Below, piece by piece: positions 39,311 to 52,000 of a stretch of 64,000 nucleotides of DNA; position 1 is the stretch's first letter; every line of letters begins with the position of its first letter. A program made the position numbers and the translations under genes. The notes under the pieces were generated by a model. That model was not told the DNA's origin and searched no databases. It saw only the letters and a program-made list of their open reading frames with translations. This DNA comes from Symsagittifera roscoffensis (Eukaryota; Xenacoelomorpha; Acoela; Convolutidae), in the NCBI RefSeq assembly GCF_963678635.1, contig NW_026970791.1, positions 1 through 64,000 on the forward strand, written 5' to 3'.

Positions 39311-40731
39311 ACTGTCCCAAGACTCGTCACGGAGTGTCTTCCTCGTTGTAGGGTCTTCTTGAATCACCGTACCTTGTACCACCACTCAAGCTCTAGTAAA
39401 ATTTTCCCAAAAACCCTCTCTTAAAAGCCAAATGCTGACCCCCTCTTCTTTTTGGTTGTTTCTATTTCAATGTAGGTGCGCAGGTATCTTGTGATCACCT
39501 GTTCGTATAAAACCAAACACAAATCCTCACTAAAATGCAACAAAAATCTAAGAAAAATAATAAAAACAGAAAAATGAGCCCACCTGAAATTCAAAGGTGA
39601 CCAATGTCTACCTTTCGTCTAAAAAAAATGTCTGGTACCTAATTGCCACGCGTTTTCTTCCCCCCACTAGTGATCTTATGGGGTATCACAAAAGCTGTCT
39701 ATATCCGGTCCCCCCTACCAAACCAACCAGCGTACCAGTCTTAACTCGAGTTGAATTTTGGATATTCACCTATTATCACCAACGCGTGTTATGGCTAATG
39801 TAACTAAGTCAACGATGTCGATTAATTAGTTACTCTAGTTTCTCCCCTTTTTATAATTTGCAACCGCTCACCTCTAGCCTAACCAGTCCCCCTTCTAACC
39901 TCCCCCCTTTCTAGCCCCCCTTCTTAAGCCTAAAAATTACTTTAAGCGCCGGGTGCTAAACCTCTCAAGAGAAAACCGTAGACCTGTTTCCAGGCCTGCT
40001 CAAGTAAAAACGTTCCTCAAAACTGGGGGATTTCGCTTATCCAATTTTACACTTATCTCCTATAATGTAATGTGGATTCTAACGATACCCGTTCTGCCCA
40101 ACTTGAGAACTCGAGAACTGTCAAATCCTTCTTGGCTGCTTTCCCACTCGACTGGTCACCTGTTCCAGTCCAGTCTCCTATTGGTTCAGCTCAGGTACTC
40201 CTGAACAACCCTCCCACTCGGCTGGTCACCTCTTCCAGTCAAGTTTCCTTGTTGTCCAGCTAAGTTCCAAACTATCTGAAAACCCTTGACAACGCCCCAC
40301 ACTCGGGCACTTTATTACGGTTACTGGGTTAAATTGCTAGGTTGATCGAAACGATCGAACTTATAAAACAGTATGGGTATACTATTTAATTAATATAAAG
40401 GTTTGATCCAACTGATCTGGTGTCAAAGTCACTGTCTTTTTTCGTTTTATGGTTTTTGTTCCTTTTTCTATTCTTTTTTGGTTTTTTTGTTTTGCTTTTT
40501 GTCTTTTTGCTCGTGTTTTTGTCCCCCTAGTTGCCCCCCTTTACTCGGTTAGCTAAGCCTCGTTCGGAGAGCGTACCAGGAAATTTTCTCGAGTTTTCTT
40601 AAAAAGCTATCACGGTACAACCGGAAGGTTTGCACGTTCCTGTCGAACCGTACCGTCGGTACTCTAGAATGGGCATTCAGCCCGAAGCTGTCTCAAGTGG
40701 GTTCGACTCCGTAGTCTTGATGTCGTAAACA

Positions 40732-40744
40732 CCCTGGAGCGCCA
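40732..40744 (-). promoter_or_regulatory. Candidate primer-binding site
   Basis: In sense, TGGCGCTCCAGGG begins 11 bases after the 5' LTR. TGG is the expected start (complement of a tRNA CCA end), but I cannot assign the tRNA and the distance is rather long. Confidence 0.35.
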
Positions 40745-40755
40745 TGAAAACACTA

Positions 40756-41675
40756 TGTAACATTCGTCTACTGCAGTCACACATGAGGCTTAAGAAAAAT
40801 AGGCCCTATAACCACTGGCTCAAGGGTCAGGGACACTAACTCTTGTGTTTTTCTACCTCAAGAACGGTCGGAGCCAGTTCGGTTCGTTTGTGACATGAGA
40901 CTACGACCCGTTACAGCTTAAAGGCTACTACTAAAATATCCCCCCACTCTTCAATTAGAAACGTCCCCATACTTAGGTCTCTAGATACCCAAAATACATG
41001 AACGCCGTTAAAAACCGGGTTGGAACAATCCGTTAAGTTGCTTTTTTATTAGACAGTGGAACTTTGATCCATTTCAGATGGATCAACCTAAAACTCGCCT
41101 TATCTCAACATAACAATCATAAAACACACTCTAGAATTTAAATTTGTACTCACATAGTAGCACGCTCAAGAAGTGGGAAATAATCCAGTCGGTAGTTAAC
41201 TCAAGAATTAAATAACGTAACTAAATGAGTCTAATGTTTTATAGTTTTAACAATGAGAACGAGTTTATACTCTAGACAAAAGTTTTCTTGTGAACCATTA
41301 GGACACTCAAGCTGTCCACCTTTCCACCGAAGGTTCACTCTAGTCCAGTTCCGAATAATACTCCAGTCGCTATAATCCAATTCGAGGGAATGCTCTCGTC
41401 TCTGTCACAGATGGGACAGCTCTACTCTCGATTATTATAGTGACGGAAATTGCGAATAGCAATTTCCTACTGCTTTTTCTTACAACTTTCCCGCGTGTGC
41501 GACTCAATTGTTCTGACAATGTTCTAACTTCTTTTTCTGATTTTCAGTTCTCGCGAGAAAATCGTGCATGACAGGTTCCATTCGAAATTTTGAAAAATTA
41601 AATTTCACTCCAAAATCAAGTGTTTTTTTTTTGCTCCTCTCAAGGTCAAACTTCCAAATATGACCGACTGGCACA
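40756..41675 (-). repeat. 5' LTR (920 bp)
   Basis: Same as 18631-19552 apart from about seven substitutions and two homopolymer length differences by eye. Promoter of the element is expected here. I did not fix a TATA box. Confidence 0.95.
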
Positions 41676-42154
41676 TCTTTTAGCATAAACTTTTAGTGCT
41701 GATTTTTCCATTGGTTACCCATTTTATGTAACTTTACTAATTCACAAGTTGAGCAATTTTGTACATTTTTTAGTTAGTTAGTTATGTAGTTTAGCTTGTT
41801 CAATTTGTTTATATGTCACATAACCCCAATTGTACATAACATTTCGTCAGTTATACAGTCGCTGTAGATATCTGTTTCATCTTGTAAGTAGCCTGTAAAT
41901 AATACCACATAGACATCTCCATTGTAAATTGTATTATCTCTGAGTTTCCATTGGTGCTACACGCTGATACTTTTTGTTTCAACTTTGGCCCTGGTGGAGT
42001 GAGGGGAGAATGGAGTATATGTGTGGTATTGGCTACATTGGGGAGTGGGCAGAGATTAATTTTTTGGCAGTGGGGAATGTTGTGATTTACTATTTTAGTA
42101 TGTCTTAACCTTGACCTCTATAGATTAATCAAGTACCAGTTAATGTCTACTCTA

Positions 42155-42173
42155 CGAAGTCCAGTGGACTTCG
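42155..42173. repeat. 19-bp palindrome, right-arm copy
   Basis: CGAAGTCCAGTGGACTTCG, mirror of 16623-16641. The near copy GGAATCCACTGGACTTC lies at about 42389. Confidence 0.65.
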
Positions 42174-43247
42174 CGTCACAAGTTGCTTTTTTAAGACATC
42201 GGTCAGTTTTAATTTACACATTATTTTAGTCGTTTTTAACTTAAGTAGTTATTTTAGTTACCAGGGGAATTTGCACACTTTTATTATTCTGCATTGGAGA
42301 ATGTTGAGAGTTGTGTTGTCGGTTGGTTTATTTTGATCTTTACTTCTCAAACAGATGCTTACCATTTGTGCGTCCTTTTGGAATCCACTGGACTTCATGA
42401 CACTTTTTTAGATGAATAGAAAAAGTACAGTCTCAAATCAATTTTTTCTATTTTGTTCTTTTAACTCTAGTTAAGCATTTAGTATAGCTGCTGTGATATC
42501 ACCATGCTCTTCACTGTCTCACAGACTCTGTTTTATTATGTCTTGTGCCAGTCAAAATCATCATTTAACTATTTTTTTAAAATTTTTTCTCTCACAACGC
42601 TCAAAATGTTTAAAAGTGAAAATAAGACAAGTAATTTGGGTTATTCGAAAATTAGGTACCGGGCTACTACAGAAAGCTATAGTTCTTTATACCAGAGAAA
42701 TCTTGGCTGCTACTTTTTTTTTGTAAAATATATAGTTCTCATAGAGATTCGATATTGAGATTTTCGCAAATTGTTTAACTGCTCTTCTTTACCGTGATCT
42801 TTGTTCAAACAAGAAGCTGTTTCAAGGAAGTTTTCTGGGCGTGAGTGAAAACCACTATTTTATTTCAAAACAAGTGTTTTAATCTGTTGAGGACTGCTTC
42901 TTTATTCTCCGCTGGCATATTACTCGGGGCCCAGCTATCTTTTTGATTAGAAAACTAAACACACAAAAACTGGTTTGCTCTTGGCGAAGCTTTCAAAAGC
43001 ACTCAAACGTTTCAGCTTCGCATCATTTGCTCTAGTTTTCAACGCAATATAAAGTAGAAATCATAATATTCGTTATCAAAAAGAATTATTTAGGCACACA
43101 CGCACGAATTAGTTAACGTTAAAACATCAACTTATTCGGCAAAGAATGGAAGAATTTTCAATTTTCGACTGGTATCTGCGCTTCCTTGAGTGTTTTGTGC
43201 AATAATGTCGAGAGACGCAGCTGAGCTATAATTGTCATGGCTCCCAG

Positions 43248-43356
43248 TCATTTCCGCCCCAAAACAGTCAGTTCCGGAAATGACTGCTTTTGGGGCGGAA
43301 ATGGCTGAGTTTTTGGGGCGGAATTGTCTGGGCGGAAATGACTGGAGCGGAAATGT
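43248..43356. promoter_or_regulatory. GC-rich hairpin with clustered GGCGGAAAT motifs (right arm)
   Basis: CATTTCCGCCCCAAAA and CTTTTGGGGCGGAAATG face each other across GTTCCGGAAA, giving a stem of about 22 bp with one bulge. Three more GGCGGAA/AGCGGAAAT copies follow. More perfect than the left-arm copy. Confidence 0.6.
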
Positions 43357-44347
43357 CGTGTCATGAAATGTCATATTTGATCGAAGCAAATTTGATCGAA
43401 GCAGTTGTGCATAGTTTCTTATCAAAAAAAAACTACCCAGATAACTTTCGACAAAAATATGTGTTCAATTGTCTTTGCTGACTGAGAAATGAATGGTACC
43501 AATCTTGAAGTTAAGTTTTTCTGCACTGTTTTTAAAAACTGGTGCAATATACATACAAAGCAAGGTTCTGTAAAAAAAAATAAACCAATTGGTTTTTTTG
43601 ATCAAAATATGGTAGGGGAAGACCTAGGACATGCATTTTCGTGCGTTTCAGGCCCTGAATGGCTGGTTTTAATTAATTGCTCGGTTTCGAGGTCTTGAAA
43701 AACTTGAGCGCTCAATTCTAATTGGGTGGTAGTTGGAAAATTAATCAAGCTCGCAAAATAACTCAGCCACCGATGAAGTAGAATTACATGTCGATGTAAC
43801 ATCCGGAGCTGAATCTGCATAGTTTAAGTTTGATAATATCGAGCTTCGGTTGAGAGAGTGGAAATTAGTCGCAATACAGTTTGGAGTTTTGTCACTAGAT
43901 TATCTAGAAATTGTCTGAAAATTAGTCTGGAAATAGTCTAAAAATTAGGAGACTTCTTACAAAATACTAGGTCACAAATTTCTCAATAAAAAGAAATTTT
44001 TGTCAAAAAACGGGCAATAAAATTGCGAGTTTCAAGATAAAGTTGCGACACTGGATATAAACCGCGGACTTGTGGAAGCTAAATTTGGTGTAAATCGAAA
44101 GTCTGGAAAACGATGCTTGCAGATAATTTTTTGGTTTTTAAGGACTTAATTTCTCATTTTTCAAATTGTAAGCTTTATTTAAAAAAAAACAAGGAAACAA
44201 TATTAAAATTTAAAAATAATGATAACTATGAAAAAAAAATTAATTGCATAAGCTACAAATTTTAGCACGGAAAGTATGCAAGTTGTCGCAAAGGTCGCAA
44301 ACGCTTTCGCCATGGCCACGGTCATAGATATTTTTTCGAACGTTTTT

Positions 44348-46468
44348 GTTCCGACTTTCGATACGAAAGTAACGAAATATTTGTGCTCGGGGTGGGTTTT
44401 TTTTTCTTCAGACAAATTTCGACTTTTTAACTAGCCATTTTTGACGGAATTTTTTTGTATCATTCGAAAGCTATTGTTGTCTTGAGCTTAAATTTGAAAA
44501 TATATTTTACCTGTGATCATTTTTCGTAAAATTATGGCGGTTTAAAGATTGCCATTTTGGCCAATTTGGGACAAATAACACGCGATAAATTTCGCGCTAT
44601 TAACGCGTAAGCGGAGATTTAATAGGTCTTAGAAATCGTTCCAAATTGGTTGAAAGAAGCTTATTCGCCATAACTGATTTGTTTCAAGGAGCGAAATCTA
44701 TACTTTTGTACTTTATATGGCGTGTGGGGAGATGATTTTCATAGAAAAAATTTCAAATTTTGGAAAAAAGTTTTTCATCTGTTATATATTTAAATGCGGG
44801 CTTCACTATCTCGCCATGTTTAAGCTTTTTCAACGTATTATTTTTACATGTTTAAGCTATATCGTATATTGCAATGGTTAAGAATTTTTTTCGATTTTCA
44901 ATTTGATTTTAGTGGTTATTTTACCGAGTTTAAATTCACCAGCCCAATATTGAATTAGGGGTTGCGAAATTGGACTCCAGTTTTGAATGCCCGAATCATT
45001 TTACTTAACGAGATTTTTCAGAAATTTCAAATAACAAAATAATTAACAAAACTTGAAGTTCCCAACCCTGTAGTTGGGTACTGTCAGAGTACTATCAAGG
45101 ATTGCGAATCTTGCCTCCAATTATGACTGCTCAAATCCTTGTTGTTTTCGAGATATGACGTTTTTTGTAATTTCTTCAAAAGTTTTCAAAAAATTTTAAT
45201 GAATTATTTTTCAAAATTTGAAATTCGCAACCTTGTACTTGGGCGCTGTCAGAGTACTCTAAGGAATTACAAATCTTGCCTCCAAATATGATTATTCAAA
45301 TCCTTGTAGTTTTCGAGATATGACGTTTTTTTGTGATTTTGTCAAAAAATTATCAGAAAACTAATATTAATTTTTTTCCCAAAATCTGAAATTCCCAACC
45401 CTGTAGTTGGGTCCTGTCAGAATTCTCTCAAAGATTGCAAATCTTGCCTCCAAGTATGACTGCTCAATTCTTTGTAGTTTTCAAGATATGACGTTTTTTG
45501 TGATTTATTCAAAAATTTTCAGAAAACTGAAATTATTATTATTTTTTTAAAATCAGAAATTCCCAACCCTGTATTTAGGAACTGTCAGAGTACTCTCAAG
45601 GACTGCGAATCTTGCCTCCAAGTATGACTGCTCAATTCTTTGTAGTTTTCGAGATGTGACGTTTTTTGTTATTTTTTCAAAATTTTCAGAAAGTTTAAAT
45701 TAATTATTTTTCAAAATTTGAAATTCTCAACCTTGTAGTTGGGAGCTGTCAGAGTACTCTAAGGAATTACAAATCTTGCCTCCAAATATGATTGTTCAAA
45801 TCCTTGTAGCTTTCGAGATATGACGTTTTTTTGTGATTTTTTCAAAAAATTTCAGAAAACTCATATTAATTTTTTTTCGCAGAATCTGAAATTCCCAACC
45901 CTGTAGTTGGGTCCTGTCAGAGTTCTCTCAAAGATTGCGAATCTTTTCTCCAAATATGACTTCTCAATGGCCAATTTTTTTTAGTTAATATAATTAAATG
46001 CGGGCTTTACTATCTCGCCATGTTTAAGTTTTTTCAACGTATTTTTTTTCCGTCAGGGTTTCCCCGGATGTTGCGATTTCGGCCTGCATATATCAATAAG
46101 CAATGAGGTTACGAGATACGGCAAAAATTTCTAGGTTAATTTCAAAAATTTCTAGGTTAATTTAAGTTTCTGAAAATTTGAAATCGGCAACCCTGTAGAT
46201 GGGGGATGTCAGGTAGTCTCAGGGGTTGCGAATCTTGCCTCCAAATCTTACTTCTCAAATCCTTGTAGCTTTCGAGATATGACGTTTTTTAATGATTTTT
46301 CAAAAAATTTCAAAAAACTCAATATTTAAAAAAAATTCGAAATTTTTGAAGATATCAATCCTCTAGTTTTATTTTATTTCATTTAATTTTTGAATGTTAT
46401 TACTGCTCCATAAACGTTCAAAGGCAGTCGGAATTTTCAGGGCTTCGCCCTGATACGAGCAGTCTTGT
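44348..46468 (+). repeat. R1 copy (plus) containing an expanded Helitron-2
   Basis: Starts GTTCCGACTTTCGATACGAAAG and ends ACGAGCAGTCTTGT. Mirror of the left-arm copy 13531-14444, but 1.2 kb longer because the nested Helitron has grown. Confidence 0.8.
44778..46366 (+). mobile_element. Helitron-2, expanded right-arm copy (1589 bp)
   Basis: Starts TCTGTTATATATTTAAATGC after A, ends ATATCAATCCTCTAG before T. It occupies the same R1 position as the 382-bp left-arm copy. The extra length is about seven 166-bp monomers and a second copy of the GCGGGCTTTACTATCTCGCC block near 46005. Confidence 0.8.
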
Positions 46469-46718
46469 TGATTCTTTATTTCTGCGTTAGTAGTTGTGAT
46501 TTTATTTCTGCGTTAGTAGTTGTTCTCAACTTAGCCGGAAACGCAAAATGGTCTTATCAGTTTTTGGAAATTGGTAGCCAAAGCAACGTAGTAATTTTTC
46601 ATCAAATGATTTATCCAAAATTTTAATCGGGTATATTAATCAATTTCGCTGGTCGCTGTCACCATTTCTTCGCGGTCGCGCCCGACGCAAACGCATGTAC
46701 TCAATATGCAAAGTCTAA
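46469..46718. repeat. 250-bp spacer between facing R1 ends, first right-arm copy
   Basis: Inverse of 13281-13530, with TTTATTTCTGCGTTAGTAGTTG twice. Further copies start near 50557, 53009, 54947 and 60038. Confidence 0.75.
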
Positions 46719-48481
46719 ACAAGACTGCTCGTATCAGGGCGAAGCGCTGAATGTTCCGACTGCCTTTTAAGGTTTATGGAGCAGCAGTAATAACAAAAAA
46801 ATTAGATGAAATGAATTAAAATGAAGATTTTTTTTCTCAAATTTGAAATCTATTATATATTTAAATGCGGGCTTCACTATCTCGCCATGTTTAAGCTTTT
46901 TCAACGTATTATTTTTGCATGCTTAAGCTATATCGTATATTGCAATGGTTAAGAATTTTTTTTCGATTTTCCAATTCCAATTTGATTTTAGTGGTTATTT
47001 TACCGAGTTTAAATTAAGCAGCCCAATATCGAATTAGGGGTTGCGAATTTGGCATCCAATTTTGAATGCCCGAATCATTTTAGTTAACGAGATAAGACAA
47101 TTTTTGAGATTTTTTCAAATTTTCAGAAATTTCAAATAACAAAATAGTTTACAAAGCTTTGAGTTCCCAACCCGGTAGTTGGGTACTGTCAGAGTACTCT
47201 AAGGGATTACAAACCTTGCCTCCAAATATGACTGTTCAAATCCTTGTAGTTTTCGAGATATGAAGTTTTTTGTGATTTTTTCAAAATATTTCAGAAAACT
47301 TAAATTATTATTTTTTAGAAAACCGAAATTCCTAACCCTGTAGTTAGGTCGTGTCAGAGTACTCTCAAAGATTGCGAATCTTGTCTCCATATAATGACTT
47401 CTCGGTTCCTCGCAGTTTTCGAGATATGACGTTTTTTGTGATTTTTTCAAAAGTTTTCAGAAAGTTAAAATTAATTATTTTAAAAAATTTGAAATTCCCA
47501 ATGCTATAGTTCGATGTTGTCAGGGTACTCTAAAGAGTTGCAAATCTTGCCACATTCGACTGCTAAACGCGACTCCTCAAATGCTTTTACTTTCCGAGAT
47601 GTGACGTTTTTGATTTTTTCAAAATTTCTCAAAGAACTTATCTACAAAGAATTCAAAAAAGTTGAAACTACCAACTCGAAGATACAACCTTATTGTCAGT
47701 GTACACCCTGGCGTCTCAAATCTTGACTCTTAATATGAATGCTCAAATCCTTTTAGTTTCCGAGATAAGACGTTTTTTTTTCAATTTTTTTTGGAAACTT
47801 AGTTTTAAAAAATTCAAAATTTTGAGTTCCTAACCCTATAGTAGGATGCTCTCAGTGGTTGCAATTCTGGCCTCCAAATTTCTGCAGAGGCCCATTAACT
47901 TTTCGAGATGACGCTTTTAAAATGGGAATTAAAAAAAAATTAAAAAGTTCGAAATCACCAACCCTATAATTGGGTGCAGTCAGAGTACACTAAAAGTTTG
48001 CAGATGTTGTTTCCAATATATGCGGTTTTTCATGAGCTGTCGAAAATTTTCGAAGCACCGGAGGTGCGTTAAACGCTAGTTTTTTATGAAAATCATCCCC
48101 CCACACGCCATATAAAGTATAAGAAGATAGATTTCGTTCCTTGTAACAAATCAATTATGGCAAATAAGCTTCGTTCAACCAATTTGGAACGATTTATAAG
48201 ACGGATTAAATCTCCGCTTACGCGTTAATAGCGCGAATTATATCGCGCGTTAATTGTCCCAAATTGGTCAAAATCGCAATCTTTAAATCCTCATAACTTT
48301 ACGAAGAATGATCACAGGTGAAATATCTTTTCAAATTTAAGCTCAGGACAACAAAATCTTTTGAATGATATAAAAAAATTCCGTCAAAAATGGCTAGTTA
48401 AAAAGTCGAAATTTGTCTGAAGAAAAAAAAACCCACCCCGAGCACAAATTTTCCGTTACTTTCGTATCGAAAGTCGGAACA
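46719..48481 (-). repeat. R1 copy (minus) containing Helitron-1
   Basis: Runs ACAAGACTGCTCG to CGAAAGTCGGAAC. Interrupted at 46849-48079. The corresponding R1 in the left arm (12938-13280) is uninterrupted. Confidence 0.8.
46849..48079 (+). mobile_element. Helitron-1, copy 1 (1231 bp)
   Basis: Starts TCTATTATATATTTAAATGC after GAAA. It ends with the hairpin GCACCGGAGGTGC, then GTTAAACGCTAG, before T. This is a textbook Helitron 3' end (hairpin about 10 bases before CTAG). Removing it restores TTTGAAATTTTTTATGAAAA of R1. Interior is 166-bp monomers. Non-autonomous. Confidence 0.85.
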
Positions 48482-49031
48482 AAAACTAACCTACACCCGC
48501 GATGATTTTGATAAGGTTCGGTCGCGGTTGTCCGCAAACATCATAAGTTGGTTCCAACTACCTGGACATGAAATGACAACTTCGACCCTGGAATAAATTT
48601 AATGAATGATAATTTAAAAATTGTATATAAATCAGCCGAAAATACGTAATTGTTACGTAACAATCGCCAAAATCATGCAAATTTCCTTGATAAAAACTAA
48701 CTTTTTGGCTGGATAACATACTCTGCGCTTTTTCGGTTGGTTTTGTACATCGGCTGATTCGTTTACAATAGTCTTAAATCTGAGCGTTTTAAATTCCAGA
48801 ATAACTTCTAATCCTCTTTTAAAAAACGAACATCACAATTAAATTTAAAAATCTAATTGAGTCTAATGTTTTGGTTTTTTGCCGTCTGAAAATCAAACGT
48901 ACAAGATAGTTCATATCTTTAATTTGCTAAAAGCAGTCTCAAAACGCGGTTTTCCTGTTATCTTCTTCGACATTAAGAAAATTTCAAAAATTCAACAGTA
49001 AAAAAGCCTGAAAAAAAAGTACAATCCAAAA
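48482..49031 (+). other. Arm segment U, first copy
   Basis: Starts AAAAACTAACCTACACCCGCG and ends ACAATCCAAAATT, where it jumps into a satellite monomer. Copies lie at 56962-57511 and 62223-62776. The part after CTTTTTGGCTGGATAACATA is the inverse of left-arm 12583-12937. The first 250 bases are absent from the left arm. Confidence 0.75.
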
Positions 49032-52000
49032 TTAGGGGTTGCGAAATTGGACTCCAGTTTTGAATGCCCGAATCATTTTACTTAACGAGATTTTTCAGAA
49101 ATTTCAAATAACAAAATAATTAACAAAACTTGAAGTTCCCAACCCTGTAGTTGGGTACTGTCAGAGTACTATCAAGGATTGCGAATCTTGCCTCCAATTA
49201 TGACTGCTCAAATCCTTGTTGTTTTCGAGATATGACGTTTTTTGTAATTTCTTCAAAAGTTTTCAAAAAATTTTAATGAATTATTTTTCAAAATTTGAAA
49301 TTCGCAACTTTGTACTTGGGCGCTGTCAGAGTACTCTAAGGAATTACAAATCTTGCCTCCAAATATGATTATTCAAATCCTTGTAGTTTTCGAGATATGA
49401 CGTTTTTTTTGTGATTTTGTCAAAAAATTATCAGAAAACTAATATTATTTTTTTTCCCAAAATCTGAAATTCCCAACCCTGTAGTTGGGTCCTGTCAGAA
49501 TTCTCTCAAAGATTGCAAATCTTGCCTCCAAGTATGACTGCTCAATTCTTTGTAGTTTTCAAGATATGACGTTTTTTGTAATTTATTCAAAAATTTTCAG
49601 AAAACTGAAGTTATTATTATTTTTTTAAAATCAGAAATTCCCAACCCTGTATTTAGGAACTGTCAGAGTACTCTCAAGGACTGCGAATCTTGCCTCCAAG
49701 TATGACTGCTCAATTCTGTAGTTTTCGAGATGTGACGTTTTTTGTTATTTTTTCAAAATTTTCAGAAAGTTTAAATTAATTATTTTTCGAAATTTGAAAT
49801 TCGCAACCTTGTAGTTGGGAGCTGTCAGCGTACTCTAAGGAATTACAAATCTTGCCTCCAAATATGATTGTTCAAATCCTTGTAGCTTTCGAGATATGAC
49901 GTTTTTTTGTGATTTTTTCAAAAAATTTCAGAAAACTCATATTAATTTTTTTTCGCAGAATCTGAAATTCCCAACCCTGTAGTTGGGTCCTGTCAGAGTT
50001 CTCTCAAAGATTGCGAATCTTTTCTCCAAATATGACCTCTCAATGGCTAATTTTTTTTAGTTAATATAATTAAATGCGGGCTTTGCTATCTCGCCATGTT
50101 TAAGTTTTTTCAACGTATTTTTTTTCCGTCAGGGTTTCCCCAGATGTTGCGATTTCGGCCTGCATATATCAATAAGCAATGAGGTTACGAGATACGGCAA
50201 AAATTTCCCGGTTAATTTCTAGATTAATTTCAAAAATTTCTAGGTTAATTTAAGTTTCTGAAAATTTGAAATCGGCAACCCTGTAGATGGGGGATGTCAG
50301 GTAGTCTCAGGGGTTGCGAATCTTGCCTCCAAATCTTACTTCTCAAATCCTTGTAGCTTTCGAGATATGACGTTTTTTAATGATTTTTCAAAAAATTTCA
50401 AAAAACTCAATATTTAAAAAAAATTCGAAATTTTTGAAGATATCAATCCTCTAGTTTTATTTTATTTCATTTAATTTTTGAATGTTATTACTGCTCCATA
50501 AACGTTCAAAGGCAGTCGGAATTTTCAGGGCTTCGCCCTGATACGAGCAGTCTTGTTGATTCTTTATTTCTGCGTTAGTAGTTGTGATTTTATTTCTGCG
50601 TTAGTAGTTGTTCTCAACTTAGCCGGAAACGCAAAATGGTCTTATCAGTTTTTGGAAATTGGTAGCCAAAGCAACGTAGTAATTTTTCATCAAATGATTT
50701 ATCCAAAATTTTAATCGGGTATATTAATCAATTTCGCTGGTCGCTGTCACCATTTCTTCGCGGTCGCGCCCGACGCAAACGCATGTACTCAATATGCAAA
50801 GTCTAAACAAGACTGCTCGTATCAGGGCGAAGCGCTGAATGTTCCGACTGCCTTTTAAGGTTTATGGAGCAGCAGTAATAACAAAAAAATCAGATGAAAT
50901 GAAATAAAATGAAGATTTTTTTTCTCAAATTTGAAATCTATTATATATTTAAATGCGGGCTTCACTATCTCGCCATGTTTAAGCTTTTTCAACGTATTAT
51001 TTTTGCATGTTTAAGCTATATCGTATATTGCAATGGTTAAGAATTTTTTTTCGATTTTCCAATTCCAATTTGATTTTAGTGGTTATTTTACCGAGTTTAA
51101 ATTAAGCAGCCCAATATCGAATTAGGGGTTGCGAATTTGGCATCCAATTTTGAATGCCCGAATCTTTTTAGTTAACGAGATAAGACAATTTTTGAGATTT
51201 TTTCAAACTTTCAGAAATTTCAAATAACAAAATAATTTACAAAGCTTTGAGTTCCCAACCCTGTAGTTGGGTACTGTCAGAGTACTCTAAGGGATTACAA
51301 ACCTTGCCTCCAAATATGATTATTCAAATCCTTGTAGTTTTCGAGATATGACGTTTTTTTGTGATTTTGTCAAAAAATTATCAGAAAACTAATATTAATT
51401 TTTTTCCCAAAATCTGAAATTCCCAACCCTGTAGTTGGGTCCTGTCAGAATTCTCTCAAAGATTGCAAATCTTGCCTCCAAGTATGACTGCTCAATTCTT
51501 TGTAGTTTTCAAGATATGACGTTTTTTGTGATTTATTCAAAAATTTTCAGAAAACTGAAATTATTATTATTTTTTTAAAATCAGAAATTCCCAACCCTGT
51601 ATTTAGGAACTGTCAGAGTACTCTCAAGGACTGCGAATCTTGCCTCCAAGTATGACTGCTCAATTCTTTGTAGTTTTCGAGATATGACGTTTTTTGTTAT
51701 TTTTTCAAAATTTTCAGAAAGTTTAAATTAATTATTTTTCAAAATTTGAAATTCTCAACCTTGTAGTTGGGAGCTGTCAGAGTACTCTAAGGAATTACAA
51801 ACCTTGCCTCCAAATATGATTATTCAAATCCTTGTAGTTTTCGAGATATGACGTTTTTTTGTGATTTTGTCAAAAAATTATCAGAAAACTAATATTAATT
51901 TTTTTCCCAAAATCTGAAATTCCCAACCCTGTAGTTGGGTCCTGTCAGAATTCTCTCAAAGATTGCAAATCTTGCCTCCAAGTATGACTGCTCAATTCTT

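Larger units (their letters stand above)
38193..40755 (-). other. 5' leader of the LTR element
   Basis: 2.56 kb between the 5' LTR and the gag start. In plus orientation it holds a minisatellite (38520-39310), C-rich patches at about 39885-39930, and a T-rich stretch at about 40435-40530 (A-rich in sense). No sustained coding frame except those produced by the minisatellite. Long leaders are typical of giant LTR elements and usually carry packaging and translation-control signals. Confidence 0.75.
18631..41675 (-). mobile_element. Giant Ty3-type LTR retrotransposon, 23.0 kb, minus orientation
   Basis: Two direct LTRs (TGTAAC...GGCACA on plus) enclose, in sense order, a 2.5-kb leader, Gag-PR-RT-RH, IN, and three further ORFs. 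The domain order and motifs (YVDD, DDE with 58 and 34 residues between, GPY/F module) place it in Metaviridae/Ty3. The LTRs show under 1% substitutions by eye, so it is young. All five ORFs are long and open and it looks essentially whole. It is far larger than most metazoan Ty3 elements, comparable with plant Ogre or planarian Burro. Its coding part is visibly richer in G+C than the arms around it. No envelope-like ORF recognised. Confidence 0.95.
41676..44347. other. Right-arm single-copy part, inverse of 14445-17142
   Basis: Picks up the left-arm sequence exactly where 18630 left off (TTTTAGCATAA..TTTTAGTGCT). Holds the mirrored palindrome (42155-42173) and the GC-rich hairpin (43248-43356). 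Non-coding in both arms. Confidence 0.8.

Noticed and set aside
38794-39424. Five overlapping frames of 156-199 codons on both strands, rich in SQDPCPKT or GLGTGSWD
   Set aside because: They are produced by the 13-16 bp minisatellite, whose sequence lacks stops in most frames. Low-complexity shadows, not genes.
40690-40745. tRNA gene near the 5' LTR (GGTTCGACTCC)
   Set aside because: The T-loop-like word is present, but its flanks do not pair into a T stem and no acceptor or D arm can be folded.
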